In this document: piece after piece, positions 21,590 to 57,100 of the stretch
Layout: every line of letters starts with the position of its first letter
Position numbering within the stretch: the stretch's first letter is position 1
NCBI RefSeq assembly: GCF_963678975.1
Contig: NC_089276.1
Location: 7,527,098 to 7,591,097 of the forward strand
Source of the DNA: Dysidea avara
Lineage: Eukaryota > Porifera > Demospongiae > Dictyoceratida > Dysideidae
Reading direction: 5' to 3'
DNA: 64,000 nucleotides
Made by a program: the position numbers and the translations under genes
Notes under the pieces: generated by a model
The model's input: the letters and a program-made list of their open reading frames with translations, nothing else
Databases searched by the model: none
What the model was told of the DNA's origin: nothing

Positions 21590-24500
21590 GTAGGGAATTC
21601 AGCTACAAATAAGTCACCCTGTAGTCAGATCAGCCAGAAGAAGGTACCTAATAGAGAGTTCAGCTACAAAGAAACCATCATGTAGAGAGTTCAGCTCAAA
21701 CAAATTGCCCTGTAGAGAGATCAGCTAGAAGAAGTTACCTTGTAGAGAGTTCAGTTACAAAGAAACAATCATGCAAAGAGTTCAGCTGCAAACAAATCAC
21801 CCAGTAGAAAGTTCTGCTATGAACAGATCACACTGTAGAGAGTTCAGTTAGAAACAAGTCATCTTGTAGAGAGATCAGCTAGAAGAAGTCACATTGTAGA
21901 GAGTTCAGCTACAAAGAAACTAACATGTAGAGAGTTCAGCTGCAAACAAATCACCCTCTAGAGAACTCAGCTACAAACAAATATGCCCTGTAGAGAGATC
22001 AGCTAGAAGAAGTTACCTTGTAGGGAGTTCAGCTATGAACAGATCACCCTGTAGAGAGTTCAGCTACAAAGAAATCACCATGTAGAGAGTTCAGCTGCAA
22101 AAAAATCACCCTGTAGAAAGATCAGCTAGAAGAAGTTACCTTGTAGAGAGTTCAGCTACAAAGAAACCACCATGTAGAGAGTTCAGTTGCAAACAAATCA
22201 CCTGTAGAGAGTTCAGCTAGAAACAAGTCACCCTGTAGAGAGATCAGCTACAAACAAGTCACCGTGTAGAGAGTTCAGCTAGAAGAAGTCACATTGTAGA
22301 GAGTTCAGCTACAAAGAAACTACCATGTAGAGAGTTCAGCTGCAAACAAACACCCTGTAGAGAACTCAGCTACAAACAAATCGCCTGTAGAAAGATTAGC
22401 TAGAAGAAGTTACCTTGTAGGGAGTTCAGCTACAAACAAATCGCCCTGTTGAGAGTTCAGCTACAAAGAAATCATCATGTAGAGAGTTCAGCTGCAAACA
22501 AATCATCCTGTAGAGAGTTCAGCTATGAAAAGATCACCCTGTAGAGAGTTCAGCTAGAAGAAGTCAACTTGTAGAGAGTTCAGCTGCAAATAAATCACCT
22601 TGTAGAGAATTCAACTACAAACAAATCACCCTGTAGAAAGATCAGCTAGAAGAAGTTACCTTGTAGAGAGTTCAGCTACAAAGAAACCACCATGTAGAGA
22701 GTTCAGCTGCAAACAAATCACCTGTAGAGAGTTCAGCTAGAAACAAGTCACCCTGTAGAGAGATCGGCTAGAAACAAGTCACCCTGTAGAGAGTTCAGCT
22801 AGAAGAAGTCACATTGTAGAGAGTTCAGCTACAAAGAAACTACCATGTAGAGAGTTCAGCTGCAAACAAACACCCTGTAGAGAACTCAGCTAGAAGAAGT
22901 CAACTTGTAGAGAGTTCAGCTGCAAATAAATCACCTTGTAGAGAATTCAGCTACAAACAAATCACCCTGTAGAAAGATCAGCTAGAAGAAGTTACCTTGT
23001 AGAGAGTTCAGCTACAAAGAAACCACCATGTAGAGAGTTCAGCTGCAAACAAATCACCTGTAGAGAGTTCAGCTAGAAACAAGTCACCCTGTAGAGAGAT
23101 CAGCTAGAAACAAGTCACCCTGTAGAGAGTTCAGCTAGAAGAAGTCACGTTGTAGAGAGTTCAGCTACAAAGAAACTACCATGTAGAGAGTTTAGCTGCA
23201 AACAAATCACCTGTAGAGAGTTCAGCTAGAAACGAGTCACCCTGTAGAGAGATCAGCTACAAACAAGTCACCCTGTAGAGAGTTCAGCTAGAAGAAGTCA
23301 CATTGTAGAGAGTTCAGCTACAAAGAAACTACCATGTAGAGAGTTCAGCTAGAAACAAACACCCTGTAGAGAGCTCAGCTAGAAGAAGTCACATTGTAGA
23401 GAGTTCAGCTACAAAGAAACTACCATGTAGAGAGTTCAGCTGCAAACAAACACCCTGTAGAGAACTCAGCTACAAACAAATCGCCTGTAGAAAGATTAGC
23501 TAGAAGAAGTTACCTTGTAGGGAGTTCAGCTACAAACAAATCGCCCTGTAGAGAGTTCAGCTACAAAGAAATCATCATGTAGAGAGTTCAGCTGCAAACA
23601 AATCATCCTGTAGAGAGTTCAGCTATGAAAAGATCACCTTCAGCTAGAAGAAGTCACCTTTTAGAGAGTTCAGCTACAAAGCAACCACCATGTAGAGAGT
23701 TCAGTTGCTAAAAAAATCAATCACTATGTAGAGAGTTCAGCTAGAGGAAGTCACCTTGTAGAGAGTTCAGCTGCAAATAAATCACCCTGTAGAGAATCCA
23801 GCTACAAACAAATCACCCTGTAGAAAGATCAGCTAGAAGAAGTTACCTTGTAGAGAGTTCAGCTACAAAGAAACCACCATGTAGAGAGTTCAGCTGCAAA
23901 CAAATCACCTGTAGAGAGTTCAGATAGAAACAAGTCACCCTGTAGAGAGATCAGCTAGAAACAAGTCACCCTGTAGAGAGTTCAGCTAGACGAAGTCACA
24001 TTGTAGAGAGTTCAGCTACAAAGAAACTACCATGTAGAGAGTTCAGCTGCAAACAAACACCCTGTAGAGAACTCAGCTACAAACAAATCGCCTGTAGAAA
24101 GATTAGCTAGAAGAAGTTACCTTGTAGGGAGTTCAGCTACAAACAAATCGCCCTGTAGAGAGTTCAGCTACAAAGAAATCATCATGTAGAGAGTTCAGCT
24201 GCAAACAAATCATCCTGTAGAGAGTTCAGCTATGAAAAGATCACCCTGTAGAGAGTTCAGCTAGAAGAAGGCACCTTTTAGAGAGTTCAGCTACAAAGCA
24301 ACCACCATGTAGAGAGTTCAGCTGCTAAAAAAATCAATCACTCTGTAGAGAGTTCATCTAGAAGAATTCACCTTGTAGAGAGTTCAGCTGCAAACAAATC
24401 ACCTGTAGAGAGTTCAGCTAAAAACAAGTCACCCTGTAGAGAGATCAGCTAGAAACAAGTCACCCTGTAGAGAGTTCAGCTAGAAAAAGTCACATTGTAT

Positions 24501-25590
24501 ATAGAGAGTTCAGCTACAATGAAACTCCCATGTAGAGAGTTCAGCGGCAAACAAATCATCCTGTAGAGAACTCAGCTACAAACAAATATGCCCTGTAAAA
24601 ATATCAGCTAGAAGACGTTACCTTGTAGAGAGTTCAGCTACAAAGAAACCACCATGTAGAGAGTTCAGCTGCAAACAAATCACCTGTAGAGAGTTCAGCT
24701 AGAAACAAGTCACCCTGTAGAGAGTTCAGCTAGAAGAAGTTACCTTGTAGAGAGTTCAGCTACAAAGAAACCACCATGTAGAGAGTTCAGCTGCAAACAA
24801 ATCACCCAGTAGAAAGTTCAGCTATGAACAGATCACCCTGTTGAGAGTTCAGTTAGAAACAAGTCATCCTGTAGAGATATCACCTAGAAGTATCACCTTG
24901 TAGAGAGTTCAGCTACAAACAAGTCATCCTGTAGAGAGATCAATGCAGCTAGAAGAAGTTACCTTGTAGAGAGTTCAGCTACAAAGAAACCACCATGTAG
25001 AGAGTTCAGCTGCAAACAAATCACCCAGTAGAAAGTTCAGCTATGAACAGATCACCCTGTTGAGAGTAGAGAGATCACCTAGAAGTATCACCTTGTAGAG
25101 AGTTCAGCTACAAACAAATCACCTGTAGAGAGTTCAGCTACAAAGAAATCATCATGTAGAGAGTTCAGCTGCAAACAAATCATCCTGTAGAGAGTTCAGC
25201 TATGAAAATATCACCCTGTAGAGAGTTCAGCTATAAGAAGTCACCTTTTAGAGAGTTCAGCTACAAAGCAACCACCATGTAGAGAGTTCAGCTGCAAACA
25301 AATCACCGTGTAGAGAATTCAGCTACAAACAAATCTCCCTGCAGAGAGACCAGCTAGAAACAAGTCACCCTGCAGACAGATCAGCTAGAAGAAGTTACCT
25401 TGTAGAGAGTTCAGCTGCAAACAAATCACCCCGTAGAGAATTCAACTACAAACAGATAACCCTGCAGAGAATTCAGCTAGAGTCAAGTCACCCTGTAGAG
25501 AGAATCCTGTAAAGAGTTCATCTATGTACAAGCAGATCACCCTGTAGAGAGTTCAGCTACATTTCAAGTCACCCAGTAGAGAGATCAGCT
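21590..25590 (+). repeat. Satellite array, 30-31-bp monomer, about 130 units
   Basis: Each unit has a constant half, GTAGAGAGTTCAGCT, and a variable half of a few recurring kinds: ACAAAGAAACCACCAT, GCAAACAAATCACCCT, AGAAGAAGTTACCTT, AGAAACAAGTCACCCT. Blocks of these recur in the same order, giving a higher-order structure. For example, GTAGAAAGATTAGC occurs near 22386, 23486 and 24095. The unit count comes from length divided by monomer size. Confidence 0.95.
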
Positions 25591-25841
25591 GCAAATTATC
25601 CTGTGGGGATTAATTGACATGTAATAAATATATGCAAGAGTTCATAATATAATGAACTCTTGATATATGCATTATATATATAATTTGTACATTTACTGAT
25701 AAAATCAGAATGAGTTAAAGTATTTATAAAATCTGCTTCATCTTTTTCTTTTTCCTGTGGTAAAGAAAAATATATAGGTTAAAAAGCCCCAAAGCTGGCC
25801 ATAGGCCGGCTTTGGGGTATACAAATACAAATAGAAGTGAA

Positions 25842-26167
25842 ATCTAATCAAAAACAGCCAAGCTGTAAAAAAGGAGTGCGGCCCTTGAAAAGGCTATGGT
25901 GAAAAAAGATGTGAAATCCAAGGTGGCGGCCAAGAAATGGCTGTGATGGTAGGTTAATGGTAAAAATTTTAATAACGACAATTCAGGTGAATTTTGTGCC
26001 AAGACCAAGCGGCACCAAATTCACCTGAATTGTTGTTATTAAAATTTTACCATTAACCTACCATCACAGCCATTTTTTGGCCGCCACCTTGGATTTCACA
26101 TCTTTTCCACCATAGCCTTTTCAAGGGCCGCACTCCTTTTTTACAGCTTGGCTGTTTTTGATTAGAT
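25842..26167. repeat. Near-perfect 160-bp palindrome ending the satellite element
   Basis: The arms 25842-26000 and 26011-26167 are inverted copies with few mismatches, separated by a 10-base loop (AAGACCAAGC). A smaller hairpin (CCCCAAAGC.../GCTTTGGGG) lies just upstream near 25787-25818. The same tail, more decayed, appears in both orientations at 2789-2950 and 3160-3340. Confidence 0.95.
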
Positions 26168-26184
26168 AGATCTTAACATGTAAT

Positions 26185-26305
26185 AATTGATGGTCAAAAA
26201 AAGTGACGTCTCTAGCGTCACATCTGGTGTATGTTTCTTAGGGGACGGTGCTTGCTCCACTACTGTTTCTTTGCTTTATTAATGACTTGCCTAATAGAAT
26301 CACAG
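26185..26305 (+). pseudogene. LINE 2, continuation: RT after the satellite element
   Basis: The short stretch matches the RT block that should follow 20713: VTSG near 26219, then a frameshifted GTVLAPLLFL/CFINDLPNRI block to 26296. It ends where a minus-strand LINE fragment begins. Confidence 0.65.
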
Positions 26306-26860
26306 TTGGGGTAAGGAATTCCAAATTTTAATAGTGGACGGAAAAAAAGAAAGTTTGTAAGAGTCAATCCTTGTCATTGGTATCATAAATCTTTTATTGT
26401 GACCTCTGGTGTGGTAGATGTCAGGGTTAGGAATAAGGAGATTGTCAGACCTGGCAGTTTATGATCTTATATAACATTCTAGCCTTCTGTTCATTTCTAC
26501 ATCTGGTTAACGTGGACCAGCTCAGGTTGGATAACATTTTGGTCACACTTGTGTACCGGAAATAATTGTTAGTTACAAATCTCGCTGTGGCATCAATGTC
26601 TCTCTGCGTGTGTGGTGACCAGACAGTGCTTGCATATTCTAATATAGGTTTAACAAGAGCCTTGTAATAATTACTTTTGGTTTGGGGGGGGGGGGGGGGG
26701 GAGACACTTGCTTATAATTACGTTGTAAAAGGCATTTTACATTATTGGCTTTCTTAGTTATTTGTTTGATATGCTCTGACCAGGATAAATTCTTATCAAT
26801 AGTTGAGGAACTTAGCAAATTGATTTGCAGGAGAACCTGCATAAGAGGTCTGTGAGCAAC
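26306..26860 (-). pseudogene. LINE 3 fragment (RT thumb and C-terminus)
   Basis: Read on the minus strand from 26842, it gives TIDKNLSWSEHIKQITKKAN, a usual LINE thumb block. It then continues through SPHTQRDIDA-like sequence to FFPSTIKIWNSLPQ near 26310-26345. The frame is broken, and a C-run (G-run on plus, near 26683-26701) interrupts it. It abuts LINE 2 tail to tail. Confidence 0.75.
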
Positions 26861-26869
26861 TTATTTCCA

Positions 26870-28075
26870 CAGCCACAGAAAAACAAGAATAGCTACAATT
26901 TGATAAGTCTTAATGGTGGTCCTGATTGTATTCCAGCACATGTGCTAAATAAAAGTTGCTGCTGAATTTAGCTATTAGAATTTTACAACTTTTTGTTGAT
27001 TCAGGTTGTCAGCCCAGCGACTAGATCACTGTTAACACACAATGAGAATGATAAATTAAAAATCTTTCCTCAAACTACCACCCTATCAGTATCATCTCTA
27101 AGGTCATGGAAAGGATAATTTTCAGCATCTTTGGAGCCTAGTAATCTTAGCTATTAGTGAAGTTCAACATGGTTTTTGTAATAAATTTCTGTTTCAGTTA
27201 TGGATTGGGCTTCAATCCTTGAAAGGCACAACTCTATTCACTGTCTGTTATTAGACCTTAATTGCCACTCAGTTTCGTAGAGTTGACTACTGCTTAGACT
27301 TGAGAGTCTTGGCATATATATGGAAACCTCTTATGATGGAAACCTATAATGATGAATTAAGTTGTTCTTCACTAAACACTACCAAAGAGTTCTCGTTAAT
27401 GCCACATTCTCTGACTGGCTTAATGTTAGGTCAGGGGTCCCCCAAGGCTCTGTTCTTGGCTCCTTCTTATTTTTACTATATATCGATGAGTTGCATAAAG
27501 TAATCCATCATAGCAACATCAAACTTTTGCTGATGACAATGCTCTCTATAGAGAAACTGCATCTCTTCAAGATTAAATTTCTTCCAAGATTCAATTAATT
27601 TTATGAGTGATGTTGACTGTGGAAGTTGAATTTGAATCCACTGAAGAGTAAATAATTTACATTTCCTACAAGTGTCTTCCTCCTGCTTTCAACTATACCC
27701 TCAAGATCAAATTTCCTCCAAGATTCAATTTATGAGTGATGTCGACGGTATTGAATTTGAATCCTTTGAAAAGTGAATACCTTTGCATTTCCTACAAGCA
27801 TCTTCCTCCTACCTACACTATATCCTACATATTCCTCTATTCCTCTTAAACCAGTAATTTGCTACCTATAGCTCTAGTGATCTTTATCAACTCTCATCTT
27901 AAATGGGGAGACCAAGTTGAACATCTAGCAGCTAAAGTAACCTGTTCTCTTAACTATCTATGACACACACTTCTCATGTCCCTTGTACATTAAAGCAGTT
28001 GCATACAAGTGATTGGTTAGGTCAATCCTTGAATATGCTTCACCTTTTTGGTTTCCACATTTAAAGATATATGCA
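26870..28075 (+). pseudogene. LINE 4 fragment (RT)
   Basis: Plus-strand remnants read GPDCIPAHVLNKS near 26918, an ISKVMERIIF block near 27095, VRSGVPQGSVLGSFLFLLYI near 27428-27487, and the thumb and downstream region near 27890-28060 (SHLKWGDQVEHL, then LEYASPFWFPHLK). A catalytic ADD is present only across a frameshift near 27530. A 70-base segment near 27570-27650 is repeated at about 27705-27780. Confidence 0.7.
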
Positions 28076-29310
28076 ATTTAGCGATGTACAACCTACCTAC
28101 TTATCCGGCAGACCAGCACTGGTTGCACAATGGCTAAGTGAACCTGCAAGAACAAATCCATCTCCAGAACAGATGACATCATTCCCATGTGGCCATATTT
28201 TAAACTCCATTAATGTTCAGAAGTACCCCTAGACTCCACAATGGCCTGCGCCTGTGAACCTGGAAACTTTCAAGGCTACTTGCCTAGCATTATAAGTAGG
28301 TGTACTAGCTTGTGAGAAGCCATGATCATGATAGCATGAAATTATGTGTTACTGTCACAAACTTAGTAATGAAGGGATTCCAAATAAGCACTAAATAAAG
28401 TAGATTGGTGAAACATTAATGTTGTTGACTACCTACAGATGAAATGGTATCTGTGCATAGAAGCCATTCACACAATCTGTTGCTAACTACACTACACTAC
28501 AAATGATACAAGCTGTTTTCTATAAATGTTTGAGTCCATCATTGCTTGTGGAATATGTATGGGTGGCAATGCAGTGTACATATCATTGCTGTAGTGAAGG
28601 TCCCCAAGTGTTGATGGGTTGTTACTGACACATCTGCATGTGCAGTTTCTGATCACATTCTTTAAGATTTGAACATAGAGCTTTCTGAGTCGTTCTATTA
28701 TGTTTCCTTTCATGCTATTTTTACAGAGGTGTTTGTTATGTGTCTCCATGCAGTACATTGGACCACTCTGTTTGAATACCTCAAAGTTTTGATTTTCTAT
28801 TATAATTATTTTGTAGCCCCATCTCCATCCACTCTAGATTAAAATGCATGTAAGTTTCACAGTAGTTACTATCAACAGCATCCTTCTCCAAACCAACAAA
28901 TTTCAAAGGGATTCGATAATAATCATAACTTATCATTTATACATAAGAACACAATTGTTGCAGTAATGGTAAACAAAATATTTTTAATGTTAATCACTAC
29001 AGATGTACACTTAAATTTTGTAGTCTGAATCATCACAGAGCATCACTGGACTCAGCTTCCTGCAGGAATGTTAGATAATACTATAAATGTACAAATTTCA
29101 TAACACATAATAGTAGGTAGCGATATGAGTCACACTTTAATGCAAAGCTGTGGGCTACAACCTTTAAATCAATGATATGCTCATTTTCAGAGATTGGCTG
29201 TTATTATATTGCATGCAGATAATATTGTGTACTTACATGAAACCCAAATAGGTGAGTGCATCATGCATGTTTCAAACTCCAATCATTTATGCTGATAAAT
29301 AGTAACTTAC
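28076..29310. other. Possible 3' region of gene A; no confident exon
   Basis: On the minus strand two places could hold the end of gene A. One is an acceptor (TTCCTGCAG near 29059-29067) followed quickly by stops in two frames. The other is an open frame 28492 to about 28640 with DLHYSNDMYTALPPIHIPQ, Tyr-rich and tail-like. The second is not in the phase left by the last clear exon. Neither is proven. Confidence 0.3.
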
Positions 29311-29370
29311 TCAATGAGTAAGGACGATAAGTGAACTGATATTTACATTGTGCAAGCTTCAAAATGATAT
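29311..29370 (-). CDS. Candidate additional cytoplasmic exon of gene A
   Basis: A pyrimidine-rich acceptor (CTTTTTCTTACATACATAG on minus) precedes 60 open bases. They accept the phase-1 overhang of exon 13 and end at a GTAAGT donor, again phase 1. They would encode about 20 residues, DIILKLAQCKYQFTYRPYSL. The length is too short to be sure, and transcript evidence is needed. Confidence 0.35.
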
Positions 29371-29653
29371 CTATGTATGTAAGAAAAAGGCAGTTAAAGA
29401 GTCAGTCTAACTAATACTCTGATGGTAATTGACAACAATCTTTGATAGGATTTGTCGGTAATTTTTCAGATGTAACAATGCTACCATCAGTAAGTCAGTG
29501 TATCCTCAGTTATCTGTTCACCTTAATCATCTAAACACCATAAATATTTTGTCTCTAACATGCATTCTATTAGAGCAAATGCATGTGTGTTCAATTAGAG
29601 TAAATGTATACGTAATCATGGATCCCAACAAACAGGATTCAATTATAACAATT

Positions 29654-29890
29654 TGTGACCCGGTCTGCGAAAAGGGGTCTAATAGCCTTTCCAAATTGTC
29701 AAGTTTGACTAATCATAACTCCTCATGTTTTTATCCTATCACCTTCATAGTACACCAATCCATGGTGCTATGTTAGGGGTATAGGGGGACCAAATTTCAG
29801 GGTGATACCACATTCACAAGTCAAGTTACAGGTTGCCAAGTACATGCAATTGAAAAGGCTATAAGACCCCTTTTCACACACCAGGTCACA
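29654..29890. mobile_element. MITE with TGTGACC ends, copy 1
   Basis: TGTGACCCGGTCTGCGAAAA at 29654 is inverted at about 29870-29890 (TTTTCACACACCAGGTCACA). It is the same family as 48594-48821, and 47788-48022 is a looser relative. No coding capacity. The flanking duplication is ambiguous because the edges are AT-rich. Confidence 0.75.
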
Positions 29891-29929
29891 TTTGTCTAAC
29901 ACTACTGAGGAGCAATGGTGTTCAGATAC

Positions 29930-53264
<23,335 letters not shown>

Positions 53265-53698
53265 TTAACCTCTCACAGTGCCAAAACAACGTCCGTGTAG
53301 CGATGTCAGCCGAAGTGTCAGTTCCGGTGAAGCATTGTAATTGAATCACGTGATTCACAGTTCTTACCTATCACTAATTTGATTACGTTGTTGAGAGACT
53401 GATGAATTATCACTATGTGCTGTGTTAGCCACTCCTTTGCTTCCCTTCCACCTCACCGGCGCATCTGGTTACTATCAGCATAGATACTGTTAGTGTAGGT
53501 ACGGAGTCTATAGTATCTATGCTATCAACTCAATTACTCCGTATTCTTCCACTGAGTCCAGGACGGAAATTTCCGGGGAGTGGCCATTGCTACGAGAGTT
53601 TTGGTTAGCCTGTCGCCAGTCCCAGTCTCTGGCAACGATGGCGGATCTCTTTCACTGATTACATGTGGGTGTAGCTATATGACGTGGCGGCAACGGGT
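53265..53698 (-). promoter_or_regulatory. Probable promoter/5' UTR region of gene A
   Basis: It is less AT-rich than its surroundings, lying between the gene A start codon and the MITE at 53699. No clear TATA box is seen. Assigned by position only. Confidence 0.35.
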
Positions 53699-54148
53699 TA
53701 GTCTCGCGTGGCCAGACCGCTTTTTTCCGTATATTGGGTGGGGAAAAAAGGGTCTGGTGCAACTCCAATAGCTGTTTACTTCTGAGCCGTCCCCACATTC
53801 CGGGGACGCTAATTGAATAACATTGGTCACAAAGGAGGTGCCATGACGTCAGTAAGTTAGCTAGAGATCTGTTTATCCTTTAAACGAATCTTAATTTGCT
53901 CCGATGTCTCTTTTATAGCGTCATGAAAGTTAATCCTCATCGTGTAACAAGACTCACAACCGGAGCAGGAGTGTAAGAATACTTCATAGTTTTACTGACG
54001 TCATGGCACTTCCTTTGTTACCAATGTTATTCAATTAGCGTCCCCGGAATGTGGGGACGGCTCAGAAGTAAACAGCTATTGGAGTTGCACCAGACCCTTT
54101 TTTCCCCACCCAATATACGAAAAAAAGCGGTCTGGCCACGCGAGACTA
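53699..54148. mobile_element. Mutator-like (MULE-type) MITE with 9-bp target duplication
   Basis: 450 bases with TIRs of about 158 bases (TAGTCTCGCGTGGCCAGACC at the left, inverted at the right, arms nearly identical). It is flanked by exact 9-base repeats GCAACGGGT (53690-53698, 54149-54157). Long TIRs with a 9-base duplication fit the Mutator superfamily. No coding capacity. It lies about 435 bases upstream of the gene A start codon. Confidence 0.88.
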
Positions 54149-54157
54149 GCAACGGGT

Positions 54158-57100
54158 TGCCATGATATCAAGACACGTCAATCACAAGGCCTGCATGTAG
54201 CTTTAACTCTGAAAGTTTGCGGTGTGTGTAGCTTGGCAATTAGCATGCAGTAGTCTATTAAAATAATTATATCAATACAGTTGGTAAGTGCCTTGTGGCA
54301 TAAATGGATGCATGGCTTATTAAAGTTTACTCAACAGTGGGTCAAGAGTAAGTTTTAGCTAATTTGTGGTTCAGCAAATATTGTGTTTATGAGAGGCAAT
54401 TATCACACAGTGATGGCGATGATTGCCTGTAATGCACTGGGTTCACCCAATTAACTGATTAGCTACCAATTAATTAAGTGCAAAAATAATAATATCGGAA
54501 ATAAAGATACTCTACTTGAAAATCAAGAGTTATGTAACGATTTAATTGTCAAACTATATCAAACCGAATGTCTAAATGGAGCATATCAAACCCAACACTT
54601 GAAATTGTCACACATAGCTACATCTTTGATGGATATAAGGGTGCAACAGTTTGCACATTTTAAGTCTGAACAAAATATATTGATCAGAATGTGATATCAT
54701 CAAATGGTAACACACACACGCACACAAGATCCAAAACATGGTTAGCTGCCTGACATGTGTTAATGTAAACATGAAAGTGTGTGGTTTGTATAAAAGTGTG
54801 TGATGCACATGTGTATTTAAACCCTTGCATTCACTGTTGGGTGTGAGTTTTGATTGCGGAATTCTGATTGAGTGTGTACGTGTGTACTTAATTGCTGATT
54901 ACTTAATTACTTAATGATTGCTTGTTATTGCTAAATGGATTCATTTTGTTGTATTGCAATTGTGTGATTCCTTGCTTGTCAGTGTGCAATCTTTTAGTAG
55001 CTATCATAATATATTCTATAGTTGCAGTATTAGTTGTTATAGTTGAAGTGAAGTGAAGTTGACTACACTTATCTTATCCACATGAATCCAAGTAGTCATG
55101 GAAAGATTAGTCCACAGGGTAAAATCAGATATGCATACAAAAAATTCTTTTGATCAGCTCGCACAAAATGTTACATAAAGTTATTGGAACCCCAACAACA
55201 TTGTTCATAACCACCAATAGATTTTTGAATTCATCTTTCTGGTAACTTATTGTTCAGAAGACCTTGTTCATTCGACAATAATAAGTTTGTTCAACTTATT
55301 AAGTCTGCTGCTCTTTTTCAATAGTTATCTACTTCTGCTATATTATAGAAGAGTGAGGCACTATATTAACAAAGCTATGAACAATGACCAGCCTTGATAA
55401 ACTCAAGAGTGTCTGCTGGTTAAACCCACTTCTTTTATAGCTCTCCTTTTGGTGACCTCCTGTTTACTCATTTCTTCTGTTTATTGCTTCTGAATGGCTT
55501 TAGCTGATCTGGTCACCTCATTTACTTTACAACATGGCTAAGGATTTTGCTAGACTTTTCTTTTCTACACTACACATCACCATTTACAAACATGTACTCT
55601 ACTGTAAAGAACTTGGTGTACATACGCTGTCTGATGATGATGCATAGAATACATTATTGGATAAGCAGGAAAGCATGAAGAGTACAGAGACCACTGCTAC
55701 ACAACCTCCTGTTTTCTAAGAATATTATAGCATTTGCCATGCCTAAAATCAAGGCATTCCATTAGGCATCATAAGTACCCATAACTTGTATCAAATTGTT
55801 TAACCTGCAATCATATAGATATTGCTTTGTCCTCTGTAGATACATGTATATGTGTATATTTTTTGAACATCAAACCATCCTCTTTACTATTGGTTTATGT
55901 GTATGATACCTAAGCACCAGAATAAAGTTTTAACTGTCATGTAAATATTTTTGTGGTGTTTTCTTGTTTAAGATGTGAAGTGCCATGTTTTACAAGGTTC
56001 AGAGGTACTTTGCAAGTGGAACTCTAAAAATCGGTAAGGATTCTATGGCATAAGATCATTGCATGGCCATTGAGATGGAAAGAACATCATCGAGGAATCT
56101 ACACAGACGGACGCACATCTAGCACACTGGATTAGGACTGTATGATAATTGTGATTACATCATTAATTACATCATTGTGACAAATTCACTATCACATTAT
56201 CTTGATAATCAGGATACTACTTGTAAACTAAAGGAGGCCAACCTGAAAACCGCAAACTGGAAACACAGTTCCAGGCTAAATTCTTAATTTGTGGCTATAC
56301 TCATCTCCATTATTTTCCTTGCGGGTGAAATGTCTCATACTTAACGTAACAATTGCCCCATTTTACTTTGGGATATTTAATGCAATGATTTTCACTTAGG
56401 TTTCGCTAGGCCAGTGGTGATCTCATTGTTTCTTTTAGTACCCCTTGACACCCCCGAGATATTGTATGTAAATCAAAGAGCATGCAGGAGCTACTTCAGT
56501 GACCCTCAGCTAGCAATAAGTCATACAATGAAATGTACAACCCTGAGATGATCAAGCTCCTAAATAGCAAAGAAAAACTAATCCTGTAACACAACCACGA
56601 TATTGTTATTAGAGCTTTACATGTACAGTAACCAGCACTGCATGAAGGTGTACAGCAAGCCTTTGAATTACCTAAACCTAATAAACAGATATTGGAGACT
56701 TTAAGACAACTTTAAACTAGCTAATCAGGTGAAACAGAAAATGGGACAAAGAAAGGAAAAGAATATCACAAAACTATGCCACCCCTTTTGGAGAGTGACA
56801 AGGAATGCAAGTCTTTTATAGAACACAACATCAGCATGACCCATACTACCAAAATTGAAAACGCAAGAGGGGTGGGTATAAGAGCCGCTGTTTCTCACAT
56901 TCATAATAAGTCAGGATGCCTGTGTATCACAATTATAGTGATGCACCAATTAATCAGTAAATAATTATAATCGGAGATTCAGATTTCAGCAAAATCTGAT
57001 TCAGTATCAATTAGCCAATTATAAGCTTATACTGTATGATGACCTTGATGTCACTGTTATCATAAGAATATAAAATTTTTTCAATGAGTATTTTATAAAA

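Larger units (their letters stand above)
20714..26180 (+). mobile_element. Satellite-bearing foldback element, copy 2 (about 5.5 kb)
   Basis: It sits inside LINE 2: RT sequence stops near 20713 and resumes near 26185. Parts in order are a head (20714-21590, matching 1328-2037 and, more loosely, 39650-40100), a long satellite array (21590-25590), an AT-rich spacer with hairpins (25600-25840) and a near-perfect palindrome (25842-26167). No protein is encoded. The head plus variable array plus palindromic tail recalls non-autonomous Helentron-type elements, some of which carry internal tandem repeats, but I see no diagnostic ends, so the class stays open. The edges are good to about 15 bases. 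Confidence 0.75.

Noticed and set aside
21590-25590. Possible CRISPR array
   Set aside because: The units are contiguous 30-31-base tandem repeats with related variable halves, not identical repeats with unique spacers; the genome is eukaryotic.
29220-29300. Exon of gene A before the GTAAGT-like word near 29231-29236
   Set aside because: All nearby acceptors give an immediate stop in the phase left by the upstream exon.
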